Made by a program: the position numbers and the translations under genes
Shown: positions 1 through 6,723 of the stretch, one piece after another
Position numbering within the stretch: position 1 is the first letter of the stretch
Layout of the letters: each line of letters opens with the position of its first letter
Assembly: GCA_027080245.1 (NCBI GenBank)
Contig: JALWSN010000039.1
Span: 1 to 9,264, forward strand
Length of the DNA stretch: 9,264 bases
Source: Ignavibacteriales bacterium
GTDB lineage: Bacteria > Bacteroidota > Ignavibacteria > Ignavibacteriales > Melioribacteraceae
Direction: 5' to 3'
Notes under the pieces: model-generated
What the model was told of the DNA's origin: nothing
Seen by the model: the letters and a program-made list of their open reading frames with translations, nothing else
The model's database searches: none

Positions 1-723
1 TCCGCCGCGCGCAAGGGAAATTTTCAAATGGGGAGCGCTAAAATCAAGCCACGAAGCCGGTGAATCTTTCTTTTGTTCGAACCGCTTCGGGTTTGCGCGG
101 AATTGTTCCGCAATCGAAGCGTTTGCGAAAATCTTTTTAAGCGCGGGCGCAAACAAATCTTTTGGGTCAATCGGGGCATTTTGTTTAATGCTTAAAGGTT
201 GCCTGAAACGGAATTTCAATTTTAACGATGTAATTTCGCTCAATTGATTTTTACGCGGGTCGAATTTGTAAGCGTTAATTTTCAAGCCGACGCAGTAAAA
301 ATCCCTGTACCAAAAGTAACTTTCCACCTGAACGTCCGGCTGCGGGGAATAATTACGCAGGCGTAGCGGCGTTTGCGTTGAAACAAGCAGCGAATCATTG
401 ATTTTTTTCAATCCGGGATTTACCGCAGGCACAACGTTGTTAAAAATTTTTTGCTCTTTTTTGAGAACCGAAATTTCCGGCTTGGAATTTGGCGGCAGCG
501 CAAAAATAAGATTAAAAGAAGGCAATTTGTACTGCCCGGCTTTTGAATAATCGGCGAATCCGGGGAAGTCCATTACTCTGAATTTCCCCTGCCGGGTAAG
601 TACAAATTTTTGCCGGGGTGTGTTAATTTGCGCTACGAACGACTTTCCCGAAGTTACTTTAACAGCCGACTGCCCGCAAACCCGGGCGAAAAGCAACAAC
701 GCTATTAACAAAGTCCTTTTCAT
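1..723 (-). CDS. Gingipain/PorU-like C25 peptidase, N-terminal propeptide (3' end outside window)
   Basis: The frame is open from ATG at 723 through position 1 (241 codons, no stop), so the gene continues off the left edge. Residues 1-17 look like a Sec signal peptide: MKRT, then a Leu-rich core, with likely cleavage near VCG|Q; no lipobox is seen. The rest resembles the N-terminal propeptide of C25 cysteine peptidases: a 'LPSFNLIFALPPNS' strand, a P/N-rich middle, an aromatic segment with YFWYRDFYCVGLKI, then LKFRFRQP. It ends in W-x(7)-LKISLARGG, like the 'KI.v...GiY' segment that closes this domain in PorU-like proteins. The catalytic Cys/His domain would lie beyond the window, so activity cannot be judged. 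The ATG overlaps the GT26 stop codon (ATGA), implying translational coupling. The family call rests on remembered pattern similarity. Alternatives are another secreted C25 protein or an unrelated exported beta-rich protein. Confidence 0.65.
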   Translation of the reverse strand, partial: MKRTLLIALLLFARVCGQSAVKVTSGKSFVAQINTPRQKFVLTRQGKFRVMDFPGFADYSKAGQYKLPSFNLIFALPPNSKPEISVLKKEQKIFNNVVPAVNPGLKKINDSLLVSTQTPLRLRNYSPQPDVQVESYFWYRDFYCVGLKINAYKFDPRKNQLSEITSLKLKFRFRQPLSIKQNAPIDPKDLFAPALKKIFANASIAEQFRANPKRFEQKKDSPASWLDFSAPHLKISLARGG

Positions 724-1487
724 TCCGGCGCAACCTGGGTTTTTTTATTCGTTTGAATTTTTAATTTAATGATTCTGAAAATGAACACAGGAATTCCGAA
801 CAGGTACCGCTTCCACAATTTTTTAGGTTCGACCAAAAGCCTGAAAGCCCACTCGAAGCCGGAATTACGCAGAAAATCCGGCGCCCTTTTAACGAATCCA
901 AGGAAGAATGCCATGAAGTTCCCCACGCAAAGAATTAGCGGAACGTCGGAATCGGCAAGGAAGCGGCTAACAAAAATTTCCTGCCGCGGCGCTCCCATGC
1001 CAACAATTACAGCGTCGGGCTTTTTGCTTAGGATGAAAGCGCTTGCTTTTTCTCGGTCTTTAACGTCTTCGAAACCGTTAAGGTAGCCGATTAAATTCAA
1101 TCCTTTTTCTTGCGCCTTCCGGAAAATTGTTTCGGGATTGAAATTCCCGCCGACAAAAAATACTTTTCTTTTTTCGGCAATTAACTTCCGGACAATTGCA
1201 AAATTCAAATCGGTGCCGTTAAATATTTCCGGCTTTTTGTTGAATAAGAACGAGTAACCTTTTCTCATTCCGGCGCTGTCGACGTAAAAGCTAAAGCGTT
1301 CGAGGGCTTGTAGATATTCGGGATGGGAAAGGGCTTCGTTAAAACATCTGAAATCAAAATAAGTCAAGCGAACTTTAACGCCCCCGTTTTGTAAACTCCG
1401 CTCTGCAAGCGAGATGACGGGAGCGGGGCTTGTTAGTCCTCTCTTCAAAATTTCCTGCAAAAAATAATTCCGTGCGATTTCAGGCAT
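720..1487 (-). CDS. WecG/TagA/CpsF family glycosyltransferase (GT26)
   Basis: 255 residues, close to the family's usual 240-260. GT26 enzymes typically add an N-acetylmannosamine-type sugar to an undecaprenyl-PP-linked amino sugar at the inner membrane. Visible landmarks are D70 in the slot of the catalytic Asp (family 'aDG'), FNGTDL (89-94), VFFVGG (109-114), VGMGAPRQE (162-170), FVKRAP (198-203) and FEWAFRLLVEP (211-221). The tail (about 221-245) is basic and hydrophobic, like the membrane-binding appendage of TagA. Two usually conserved spots differ: 'DG' is DS at 70-71, and the Asp of 'GGxxD' after the central strand is replaced (GNFMA, 189-193). Donor and acceptor cannot be predicted. 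It starts 1 base after the GT9 stop and overlaps the next gene by ATGA, so it sits inside an operon. Family assignment is firm; full activity is less certain. Confidence 0.92.
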   Translation of the reverse strand: MPEIARNYFLQEILKRGLTSPAPVISLAERSLQNGGVKVRLTYFDFRCFNEALSHPEYLQALERFSFYVDSAGMRKGYSFLFNKKPEIFNGTDLNFAIVRKLIAEKRKVFFVGGNFNPETIFRKAQEKGLNLIGYLNGFEDVKDREKASAFILSKKPDAVIVGMGAPRQEIFVSRFLADSDVPLILCVGNFMAFFLGFVKRAPDFLRNSGFEWAFRLLVEPKKLWKRYLFGIPVFIFRIIKLKIQTNKKTQVAPE

Positions 1488-1488
1488 T

Positions 1489-2454
1489 TTAAATAACTCT
1501 CTTTTTAATATTGTGTGTTTTTATTTCCGCCAATTTAGATTTTATTGTGTTCAATAATTCTTCCTTGCCGACGTCGGAAAGCCGGCTTGCGTTGAAAGAA
1601 ATTGTTTTACGCGGGTGCAGCAAAACCGACGCGGGATTAGTCGCGCAGAACATTCCCAGGAAATTTGCGTTGTAAGCGTCCGCCAAGTGGAGCGGAAAGG
1701 AATCGACGCCTAAAAACAGTTTGCAGTTAACAATTTCCGCCAATTCTTTTGGCGAGGGATTTAATTTTAACTTCACAAATCCCGGCAGGGAATTCTTTGC
1801 CGCCAAAAGTTTTTTGCTTCCGAGAATAAAAATTTCCCTCTCGCCGGTTTCTTTCAGGTAGCTTGCAATTGCGTTTAGTTGTTCGCAGGACAAACATTTG
1901 TCTTCCCGTAAGGAAAAGGGATGAACAACTACCGCTTCGGAATATTTCGAAATTAAATTTGCGTTCGGAGCAAATTTGAGCTTTTCGATTTTTTGAGCCG
2001 GAATTCCAGCTTTGTTGAGAGCTAAGGAAACAAGGGTTAAGTAGTTGTCCTCCTTTCGCCAGAGGAATTTCTCGAAATATTTTTTTCGTTTGACGAATCC
2101 CTTTTGATTTTTCCGTTCCCACCTGCGCCGCCAAATAAAATTGTAAAATCCGCTTTTAACAACGGCTTTAGCGCCTTTAAGGAAAAATGTGTTTACCAGT
2201 CCGGGGAAAAACGAAAAAACGTAATCGTATTTTTCCCGGCGGACGAGCTTTAACGTTGTAAACATTTCGCTAATATTTCTTCTGACCACAAAGAGATTTC
2301 TTAATTCTTCGCATTCAAACAAAAACTCTGAATGCGGCGCAATTACAAAATCGATTTCAATTTCGCCGAAATTTTCTCTTAAAATTGGCAGCGCGGACAT
2401 CGAAACGTAAGTGTCGCCAATTGCGTTGGTCGATATGATTAAAACTTTTGTCAT
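1489..2454 (-). CDS. GT9 (heptosyltransferase-like) glycosyltransferase
   Basis: 321 residues, GT-B fold, usual length for GT9. The N-terminal Rossmann half begins at once with VLIISTNAIGDTYVS; G13-D14 is the family's phosphate/acceptor-side 'GD' motif. The second half starts near VVVHPFS (175-181) and carries the donor-site signature FLGVDSFPLHLADA (247-260). D251 and H256 are kept, but the usual 'DSG' is DSF. A basic stretch (about 107-127, rich in R/K/W/F) may contact membrane or a lipid-linked acceptor. GT9 enzymes act on the cytoplasmic face and transfer heptose or, in many surface-glycan loci, other sugars; the sugar here is unknown. The chosen ATG follows GGGAG at 4 bases and is directly preceded in frame by a TGA stop, with an open 25-codon stretch upstream of that (annotated separately). 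It ends 1 base before the GT26 start. Confidence 0.92.
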   Translation of the reverse strand: MTKVLIISTNAIGDTYVSMSALPILRENFGEIEIDFVIAPHSEFLFECEELRNLFVVRRNISEMFTTLKLVRREKYDYVFSFFPGLVNTFFLKGAKAVVKSGFYNFIWRRRWERKNQKGFVKRKKYFEKFLWRKEDNYLTLVSLALNKAGIPAQKIEKLKFAPNANLISKYSEAVVVHPFSLREDKCLSCEQLNAIASYLKETGEREIFILGSKKLLAAKNSLPGFVKLKLNPSPKELAEIVNCKLFLGVDSFPLHLADAYNANFLGMFCATNPASVLLHPRKTISFNASRLSDVGKEELLNTIKSKLAEIKTHNIKKRVI

Positions 2455-2532
2455 TCAACTCCCAATTCTAAAGTCCAGCCGGAAAAGCCGGGTAAATTTA
2501 CTTGCAAATTTATGTTTGTATTGTTCGAACAT
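2455..2532 (-). CDS. Possible 25-residue ORF, in frame with the GT9 gene and ended by one TGA
   Basis: ATG at 2532 opens a 25-codon frame that ends at TGA 2457-2455, and the very next codon is the ATG of the GT9 gene. The peptide is basic and amphipathic (it includes FASKFTRLFRLDF) and uses codons common in the neighbours. The GT9 protein at 3468-4538 carries an N-terminal hydrophobic/basic leader of about 29 residues before its Rossmann strand; this stretch would add a leader of nearly the same length. It could be a former N-terminus cut off by a nonsense change, a sequencing error, a small coupled peptide, or chance. No clear Shine-Dalgarno sequence is seen before it, and TAA lies in frame two codons upstream of its ATG. 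Confidence 0.3.
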   Translation of the reverse strand: MFEQYKHKFASKFTRLFRLDFRIGS

Positions 2533-2575
2533 TACTTAAAGAATATTTGTAGTAATTTTCAAACGCTTTCGATGT

Positions 2576-3466
2576 TTACCCCTCATTCAGCCCGCCGATA
2601 ATTGCTTTTACTAAAAATTTAATGCTCTCGAATTGCATCGTAAAAAGGAACATTGCGAAGTATTTCAGTATTTTAGCCGATACGCTAACCGACGAAGTGA
2701 AGAAGGAAATTCCCTTTGCGTAACGCTTAATGATGATTAGCTTGTTCTTTATTCTGGAATAATAAACTTCGTTTTCAAATTTGAGAACGGACTTTTTGCC
2801 TTTTAACGCGCCGGCGGAGACGCGGTGAAACAATTTAAGTTCCGGGTGGAAGAGGATTTTTACCCCGCAATGTTTTGCTTTTAGCGAAAAGTCGAGGTCT
2901 TCGTAGTAAAGAAAAAACTTCTCGTCGAAGCCGCCGATTTTTTTGAATACTGAAGCGGTTACAAAGAAAGCCGCGCCGGTAAAAAAATCAACCTCCCCGA
3001 AATCTCTGCGCTTAATTTCACATTCGCGTTTGTTGAAATCGCGATGCGCGCCTTCCAGCCTCAGCCAGTCAATGTAACCGCCGTTAAACCAAACGCGTTG
3101 GGTTTCGGGAAAGCGCTTTATTTGAAACGTTAAAATGCTTGTTTCGATTGGAGCGCTTGAAAGGAATTCAAAGAGCCTTTCGCAAAATTTTTCCGGGAAA
3201 ATTACGTCGTTGTTTACCACTAAAAATTTTTCGAATCCTTTTTTCTCCAGCGCTTTAATAGCCAGATTAACTCCCGCGCCAAAGCCAAGATTTTTACCCG
3301 GCTTCAAAACCGTTACGCTGGGCAAGTTCAACTCCAAATTGGAACTGTTGTCCACAATCAGAATTTCCGGGGCGAACCCGCCGAAATCAAGAATTGAATT
3401 CACGCAATTTTTGGTTATTACGGGATTGCCAAAATGGACAATGGCTATTGCAAAATCTTTAATCAA
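2576..3466 (-). CDS. GT2 family glycosyltransferase (rhamnosyltransferase-like)
   Basis: 296 residues. GT-A fold signatures occur in order: a beta strand with IAIVHF near the start, LIVDNSS (36-42) for nucleotide binding, the NLGFGAGVN loop (59-67), the metal-binding DXD equivalent FLVVNNDVIF (81-90, N86/D87), GGFDEKFFLYYEDLDF (178-193) with the E189-D190 catalytic-base pair, and an FHRVSAG motif with H214. A C-terminal hydrophobic segment (about 255-285) suggests membrane association. It should transfer one sugar onto the lipid-linked repeat; this architecture is common among rhamnosyl and related transferases, but the sugar is not readable. The start is TTG at 3466: two in-frame TAA codons lie about 12 bases upstream, no ATG is available before conserved sequence, and GGAAG lies 6 bases ahead. 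It begins 1 base after the upstream GT9 stop. Confidence 0.92.
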   Translation of the reverse strand: MIKDFAIAIVHFGNPVITKNCVNSILDFGGFAPEILIVDNSSNLELNLPSVTVLKPGKNLGFGAGVNLAIKALEKKGFEKFLVVNNDVIFPEKFCERLFEFLSSAPIETSILTFQIKRFPETQRVWFNGGYIDWLRLEGAHRDFNKRECEIKRRDFGEVDFFTGAAFFVTASVFKKIGGFDEKFFLYYEDLDFSLKAKHCGVKILFHPELKLFHRVSAGALKGKKSVLKFENEVYYSRIKNKLIIIKRYAKGISFFTSSVSVSAKILKYFAMFLFTMQFESIKFLVKAIIGGLNEG

Positions 3467-3467
3467 T

Positions 3468-4538
3468 TTAAACTTCCGTTATTATTTTGTTAAAAACCTC
3501 TTCCGCAGTAACTTCGTTCAGGCAGCGGGCGTCGTTGAATTTACAGCTCCAGTCACAATTAATGCAATCGAGCTTTTTCAGGAAGTAGGAGGCGGCGTCT
3601 TGAGAATCGTATGGGAAAATTCTTCCCCAGGCGCCTCCGCCCACAATGCCGAATGTTTTCACCCCCAAAGCTTTGGCGATGTGAAGAAGTCCGGAATCGT
3701 TGCCTACGAAGAAAGCCGCGTTCGAAATCGCGGCGGCGGCTCCGGCGAGCGTGGTTCCGCCGGTTAAGTTAAGCGCAAAATCCGCGCCGTTGAATTTGCC
3801 GTTACGCTCCGAATGCAAAATCACCGCCGGAAAGCCGAAATGTTCCGCCAGTTTTTTTACAAGCGCCAGGAAGTTTTCAATTTTCCATTCTTTGATTTTG
3901 AAATCGGCAAAAGGAGCTGCTGCGAAATATTTGCCAGGCAAATTTTTAAGCTTAGCCGGAGCGGGGAATATTTTTGTTCTTGCGCCCGGTTTTGCCCCGG
4001 TTATTTTTTCCAGCAAAAAGCAAATGTTTTCAACGTCGCTGCCGGGAATTCTCCTTAAAATACCGGAATACCGAGCGTCGAATTTACGGGCAAAGGCGCG
4101 CTTTAATTTGGGATTGTTTTCAAATGCGTACGCCCTGCCGCCTTTCGCCGCAAGTAGGGCAATTTCGTCGTCGATTGAAATTCTGGAAAAGGAAAGATTG
4201 TAAACCTCGCTGAAATTTAATCTTCTTAAACTCTTTAGTAAACGGAATCTGTAAAATAAGTTCAAACGATATTTGGTCTTATTTACAAACAAAATTTTTA
4301 TTCTTCCCGCGTAAGACTTGAAAAGTTCGCTCGACTTCTCCTCCAAAAGCAAAAAAATTTCGGAATGTTTTGGAAAAATTTCCTCGTTTGCCAGAACAAC
4401 CGACGAAATAACCGCGTCGCCTATTTTCCCTAAATTCACAAAAAGAATCTTCTCCGGACGGGCTCTACCGTTGGTCCGAAAAATAATTCGCCCAAAAGAA
4501 AACAACAAAAAGGCAAAGAGATTGTTTACCTTGTTCAT
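3468..4538 (-). CDS. GT9 (heptosyltransferase-like) glycosyltransferase with N-terminal hydrophobic leader
   Basis: 356 residues. Residues 1-21 form a hydrophobic stretch (NLFAFLLFSFGRIIF) followed by basic TNGRARPEK, so the enzyme is probably held at the cytoplasmic membrane. The Rossmann half opens with ILFVNLGKIGDAVISS; G40-D41 is the GT9 'GD' motif. The donor half includes FKIKEW (213-218), NLTGGTTLAG (257-266), which is the 'l.G.tsL.el' loop, and FFVGNDSGLLHIAKALG (276-292) with D281 and H286. Near the C-terminus lies a four-cysteine cluster C325-x2-C328-x3-C332-x6-C339; Cys-rich patches at this position recur in GT9 proteins and might bind a metal or be structural. Substrate is unknown. 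Its ATG overlaps the preceding GT2 stop by ATGA, and the next GT2 starts 1 base after its TAA, so it is mid-operon. Confidence 0.93.
   Translation of the reverse strand: MNKVNNLFAFLLFSFGRIIFRTNGRARPEKILFVNLGKIGDAVISSVVLANEEIFPKHSEIFLLLEEKSSELFKSYAGRIKILFVNKTKYRLNLFYRFRLLKSLRRLNFSEVYNLSFSRISIDDEIALLAAKGGRAYAFENNPKLKRAFARKFDARYSGILRRIPGSDVENICFLLEKITGAKPGARTKIFPAPAKLKNLPGKYFAAAPFADFKIKEWKIENFLALVKKLAEHFGFPAVILHSERNGKFNGADFALNLTGGTTLAGAAAAISNAAFFVGNDSGLLHIAKALGVKTFGIVGGGAWGRIFPYDSQDAASYFLKKLDCINCDWSCKFNDARCLNEVTAEEVFNKIITEV
3473..3477 (-). promoter_or_regulatory. Ribosome binding site deciding the TTG start of the second GT2 gene
   Basis: GGAAG (3477-3473 on the minus strand) lies 6 bases before TTG 3466, inside the last codons of the preceding GT9 gene. 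Together with two in-frame TAA codons just upstream, it fixes the start. Confidence 0.55.
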
Positions 4539-5449
4539 CTTTCCCTCTTGAAATCGGGGAAAAAATCTCTGTCGATTAAAGGAAAAAAATTGCCGTAACG
4601 GTAGAACCGCTGGGTTTGCAGGCTTAAAATTTGTCTGTTTTTCAGGTAAAGCGGAATCGAGAAAACGGTTCTCAAAAATTCGCTAACAAAGGTTACCGGG
4701 TAAAAGAAGCCAAGCGCCACAATCAAGCGGTTCAAAATCCACTTGCCGAAAGCGGCGCAGCATTGGGGAAAGGGAAATTTGGTCAGAAGAAAATAGCTCA
4801 TGCTGCGGAAGAAATGTTTGTACCTGTACTTGCTTGCAAAGGGATTTTTAGCGCCGCCGCGCGATTTTAAGCTTTGCGAGTGAACAACGTGGCATTTTTC
4901 GCAAAAAACGGTTTTGTAGCCGGCGTCCCAAAAGCGCGCGGCAAGCTCCAGCTCGTTCAGGTAAATGAAAATATTTTCGTCGAAGTAGCCTACCTCCTCA
5001 AGCTTCTTTTTTTCGATTAACGCGCCGCAGCTTACGAAAGCCCAAAGGTTGCCGCTCCAGCCGTTAGTTTCGTTGAACGCGAACGTGGAATTAAAAATGT
5101 TAAACGCCACAATTCCAATGGATTCGTCTTCCTTGAACAATTTCAGCCCTTCGGCAATAGCGTCTTTTTCGGGGTGGCTGTCGTCGTCCAAAAGGAGCAC
5201 AAATTCTCCGTTTGCGGACTCAAATCCTCTGTTCCAGCCGGCAATGCCGATGTTTTTTTCAAGCCGAATTAATTTTACCCAGGGGAACTCCTCCGCTACC
5301 ATTTGCGGCGCGCCGTCGGGTGAGGCGTTGTCCACAACGATTACTTCAATATTCTCGTAATCCTGCTCGAAAACTTTTTGCAAAGTAATTCGCAGCGTCT
5401 CTTTACGGTTGTAGCTTAAAATATTTATTGTTACAAGCGGTTCTAACAT
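4535..5449 (-). CDS. GT2 family glycosyltransferase
   Basis: 304 residues. It begins with the standard GT2 opening strand (PLVTINILSYNR), then VIVVDNASPDG (36-46), NIGIAGWNRGF (66-76), and a clear metal site LLLDDDS (85-91). The base region is FDENIFIYLNELELAARF (156-173): N165/E166 with E168 replaces the more usual E-D-x-D arrangement. A conserved-type His (H190, CHVVHS) follows. The C-terminal 100 residues hold hydrophobic and aromatic stretches (about 215-265), consistent with membrane association. It lies downstream of glf in a presumed galactofuranose-containing glycan locus, so a galactofuranosyl transferase is possible, but nothing in the sequence shows this. The ATG lies 3 bases after the ATPase stop with no Shine-Dalgarno sequence, so translation may depend on the gene before it. 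Its TGA overlaps the following GT9 start. Confidence 0.93.
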   Translation of the reverse strand: MLEPLVTINILSYNRKETLRITLQKVFEQDYENIEVIVVDNASPDGAPQMVAEEFPWVKLIRLEKNIGIAGWNRGFESANGEFVLLLDDDSHPEKDAIAEGLKLFKEDESIGIVAFNIFNSTFAFNETNGWSGNLWAFVSCGALIEKKKLEEVGYFDENIFIYLNELELAARFWDAGYKTVFCEKCHVVHSQSLKSRGGAKNPFASKYRYKHFFRSMSYFLLTKFPFPQCCAAFGKWILNRLIVALGFFYPVTFVSEFLRTVFSIPLYLKNRQILSLQTQRFYRYGNFFPLIDRDFFPDFKRER

Positions 5450-5452
5450 TTT

Positions 5453-6646
5453 TTAATTTAAGAATCCCGCTAAAAACAAAGGCCTTTTAAGCCCGTTTAC
5501 AATTTCGGCGTCGACAAAAACAATAGACTTTTGCAAATCTACTCCCTTGAATTGGCTGAATCCTTTTCCTTTTCCGCCTATTTCAACCACGTAATTTTTG
5601 CCGTCCTCGTAAACCAGATAATCGGGCGTTTTCTTTCCTTTTTTTGTTTTCAAATAGTTGATTTTTCTTCCGCTCATTTTCACGCATTCAACGAAAAAAT
5701 CCTCGCTAATTTGCCCTATTGCTTCGTCGAATTCCTTGAACAACAATCTGTAAGGCAAATTCAGCAATATTTTGGGTTCTTTCAACACGTTTGTGCCTTG
5801 CGGGTAAACAACGTTAAGCACAAACGCATCTTCCAGCAATTTAACGTATTGCGCGGCTTTGTACTTGGTGATTTTCAAATTGTTCGACAAAGTTGAGACG
5901 CTAATCCCGTCGATTTGGGACTTGCCGACAAATTTAACAAGCTTTTTAATAATGTCCAATTCGCTTGTTTTTAATTCCGCCGTTAAGGGAATGTCCATTG
6001 TAATTATTTTTTCCAGAATATTATTAAGCAAGGAGAAAATGTCTTTTTCCTCGAGCGAAAAGGGGAGGAGTCCGCCGGAAATAAAATCCCGAAATTTGCT
6101 GCCCGCCCTGATGTGTTCGGGTTTCCAATTTTTGTTTTTAATTTCCTCAAGCGAAAGCGGTTTCAGCAAAGAATTTCCCTTGAACCAAAGGTACTCGCGG
6201 TAATCAAAGGGGTTCATTTTGAAAATTTTTATTCTGCGGGAAAGGTCGTAAGCGGATTGGAACAACGACAGGGAAACCGAGCTTGTGAAAAAGATTTTTA
6301 CGTCTAAAAAGTCGTAAATTGTTTTCAAATGCTTCCCGTAATTTTTGTAATAATGAATTTCGTCGAGGAAAAAATATTTATAGCCGTAGGTTTCGTTTAG
6401 CGTTTTAACAAGTTCAAAGAGGTTCTCTATTTCAATCGAATCAATGGAAATGTAAATAGAATCTTTTCCGTCCGCCGCCAACTGCCTGAACAAAACGGAT
6501 TTCCCCACGCCGCGCGGTCCTATTAGTCCCACAAAATGATTCTCAGAGTCGGAGGCGATTTCTTCGGCAATAAATCTTCTGCGCGAATACTTTTCGTTAA
6601 GTTTAAGCGCCTGATTGTGAAGTTCTATTATTTTTGCGACGTTCAT
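5453..6646 (-). CDS. AAA ATPase with C-terminal DUF4143-type domain
   Basis: 397 residues from ATG 6646. Domains in order: a short N-terminal helix (MNVAKIIELH); a P-loop domain with Walker A GPRGVGKS (43-50) and Walker B YFFLDEIH (91-98, D95/E96); a sensor-like FFTSSVS (119-125); then LSRRIKIFKMNPFDYREY, the segment after the ATPase core where this family has 'GR...l.plsf.Ey'. A winged-helix-like stretch follows (about 230-280, with VSTLSNNLKITKYKAAQYVKLLED split across it). The end is a PD-(D/E)xK-like region: PD 341-342, then VVEIGGKGKG with E355 and K359. This matches AAA_14 plus DUF4143 ATPases, whose function is unknown. A GTG at 6679 would extend it but lies upstream of the predicted transcription start. 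It separates glf from the transferases yet ends 3 bases before the next gene, and has its own promoter region. Confidence 0.9.
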   Translation of the reverse strand: MNVAKIIELHNQALKLNEKYSRRRFIAEEIASDSENHFVGLIGPRGVGKSVLFRQLAADGKDSIYISIDSIEIENLFELVKTLNETYGYKYFFLDEIHYYKNYGKHLKTIYDFLDVKIFFTSSVSLSLFQSAYDLSRRIKIFKMNPFDYREYLWFKGNSLLKPLSLEEIKNKNWKPEHIRAGSKFRDFISGGLLPFSLEEKDIFSLLNNILEKIITMDIPLTAELKTSELDIIKKLVKFVGKSQIDGISVSTLSNNLKITKYKAAQYVKLLEDAFVLNVVYPQGTNVLKEPKILLNLPYRLLFKEFDEAIGQISEDFFVECVKMSGRKINYLKTKKGKKTPDYLVYEDGKNYVVEIGGKGKGFSQFKGVDLQKSIVFVDAEIVNGLKRPLFLAGFLN

Positions 6647-6669
6647 AATACTTCTAAAATTTACAATTA

Positions 6670-6698
6670 ATTTTAACACAAAAAGTGCTTTTTGTCAA
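6670..6698 (-). promoter_or_regulatory. Near-consensus sigma70-type promoter for the ATPase gene
   Basis: Read on the minus strand, TTGACA (6698-6693) is followed after exactly 17 bases by TAAAAT (6675-6670). That is a perfect -35 and a 5-of-6 match for -10. Transcription would start near 6663, leaving a leader of about 17 bases before the ATG at 6646. The -35 lies inside the left arm of the 6688-6714 dyad, and the spacer is filled by the 6679-6694 dyad, an arrangement typical of repressor control. Prediction is from sequence only. Confidence 0.65.
6679..6694. repeat. Inverted repeat in the promoter spacer, sharing an arm with the 27-bp dyad
   Basis: caaaaag (6679-6685), spacer tg, ctttttg (6688-6694): perfect 7-base arms. 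The right arm is also the outer left arm of the dyad at 6688-6714, so three CAAAAAG/CTTTTTG half-sites (6679, 6688, 6708) lie in a row over the -35 and spacer. It could be an extra binding half-site, or an alternative pairing. Confidence 0.5.
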
Positions 6699-6714
6699 AT
6701 CATTTTACAAAAAG
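6688..6714. promoter_or_regulatory. 27-bp inverted repeat over the -35 box (operator candidate)
   Basis: On the plus strand, ctttttgtcaaa (6688-6699), spacer tca, then ttttacaaaaag (6703-6714): 12-base arms with a single mismatch (c at 6696). That mismatched base is what turns the minus-strand TTTACA into the promoter's TTGACA. The inner part has the same design as the dyad at 6724-6742. A DNA-binding repressor site is the simplest reading; an RNA hairpin is less likely because the site overlaps the promoter. Confidence 0.6.
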
Positions 6715-6723
6715 ACGGTCATA

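Noticed and set aside
2478..2494. CCGG-aaaag-CCGG hairpin as a terminator between GT2 and GT9
   Set aside because: The stem is only 4 bp and no T-run follows on the transcribed strand. The sequence is also part of the possible 25-codon ORF.
2505..2512. Bacteroidota-type -7 box (TAAATTTG, minus strand) before the GT9 gene
   Set aside because: It matches TAnnTTTG, but no TTTG is found at the expected distance upstream. The 8-base match is easily due to chance in AT-rich DNA and lies inside the possible leader ORF.
3135..3767. Long plus-strand open frame (210 codons) antisense to the GT2/GT9 junction
   Set aside because: It is antisense to two clear glycosyltransferases, spans their junction, and its translation shows no domain. 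It is a by-product of the codon composition of the real genes. The same applies to plus-strand frames at 769-1086, 3700-4203, 5049-5360 and 5859-6203.
6647..6679. GTG start at 6679 extending the ATPase by 11 residues
   Set aside because: It lies upstream of the predicted -10 box and transcription start; the extension is AT-rich and non-conserved-looking, and the natural N-terminus MNVAKIIELH begins at ATG 6646.
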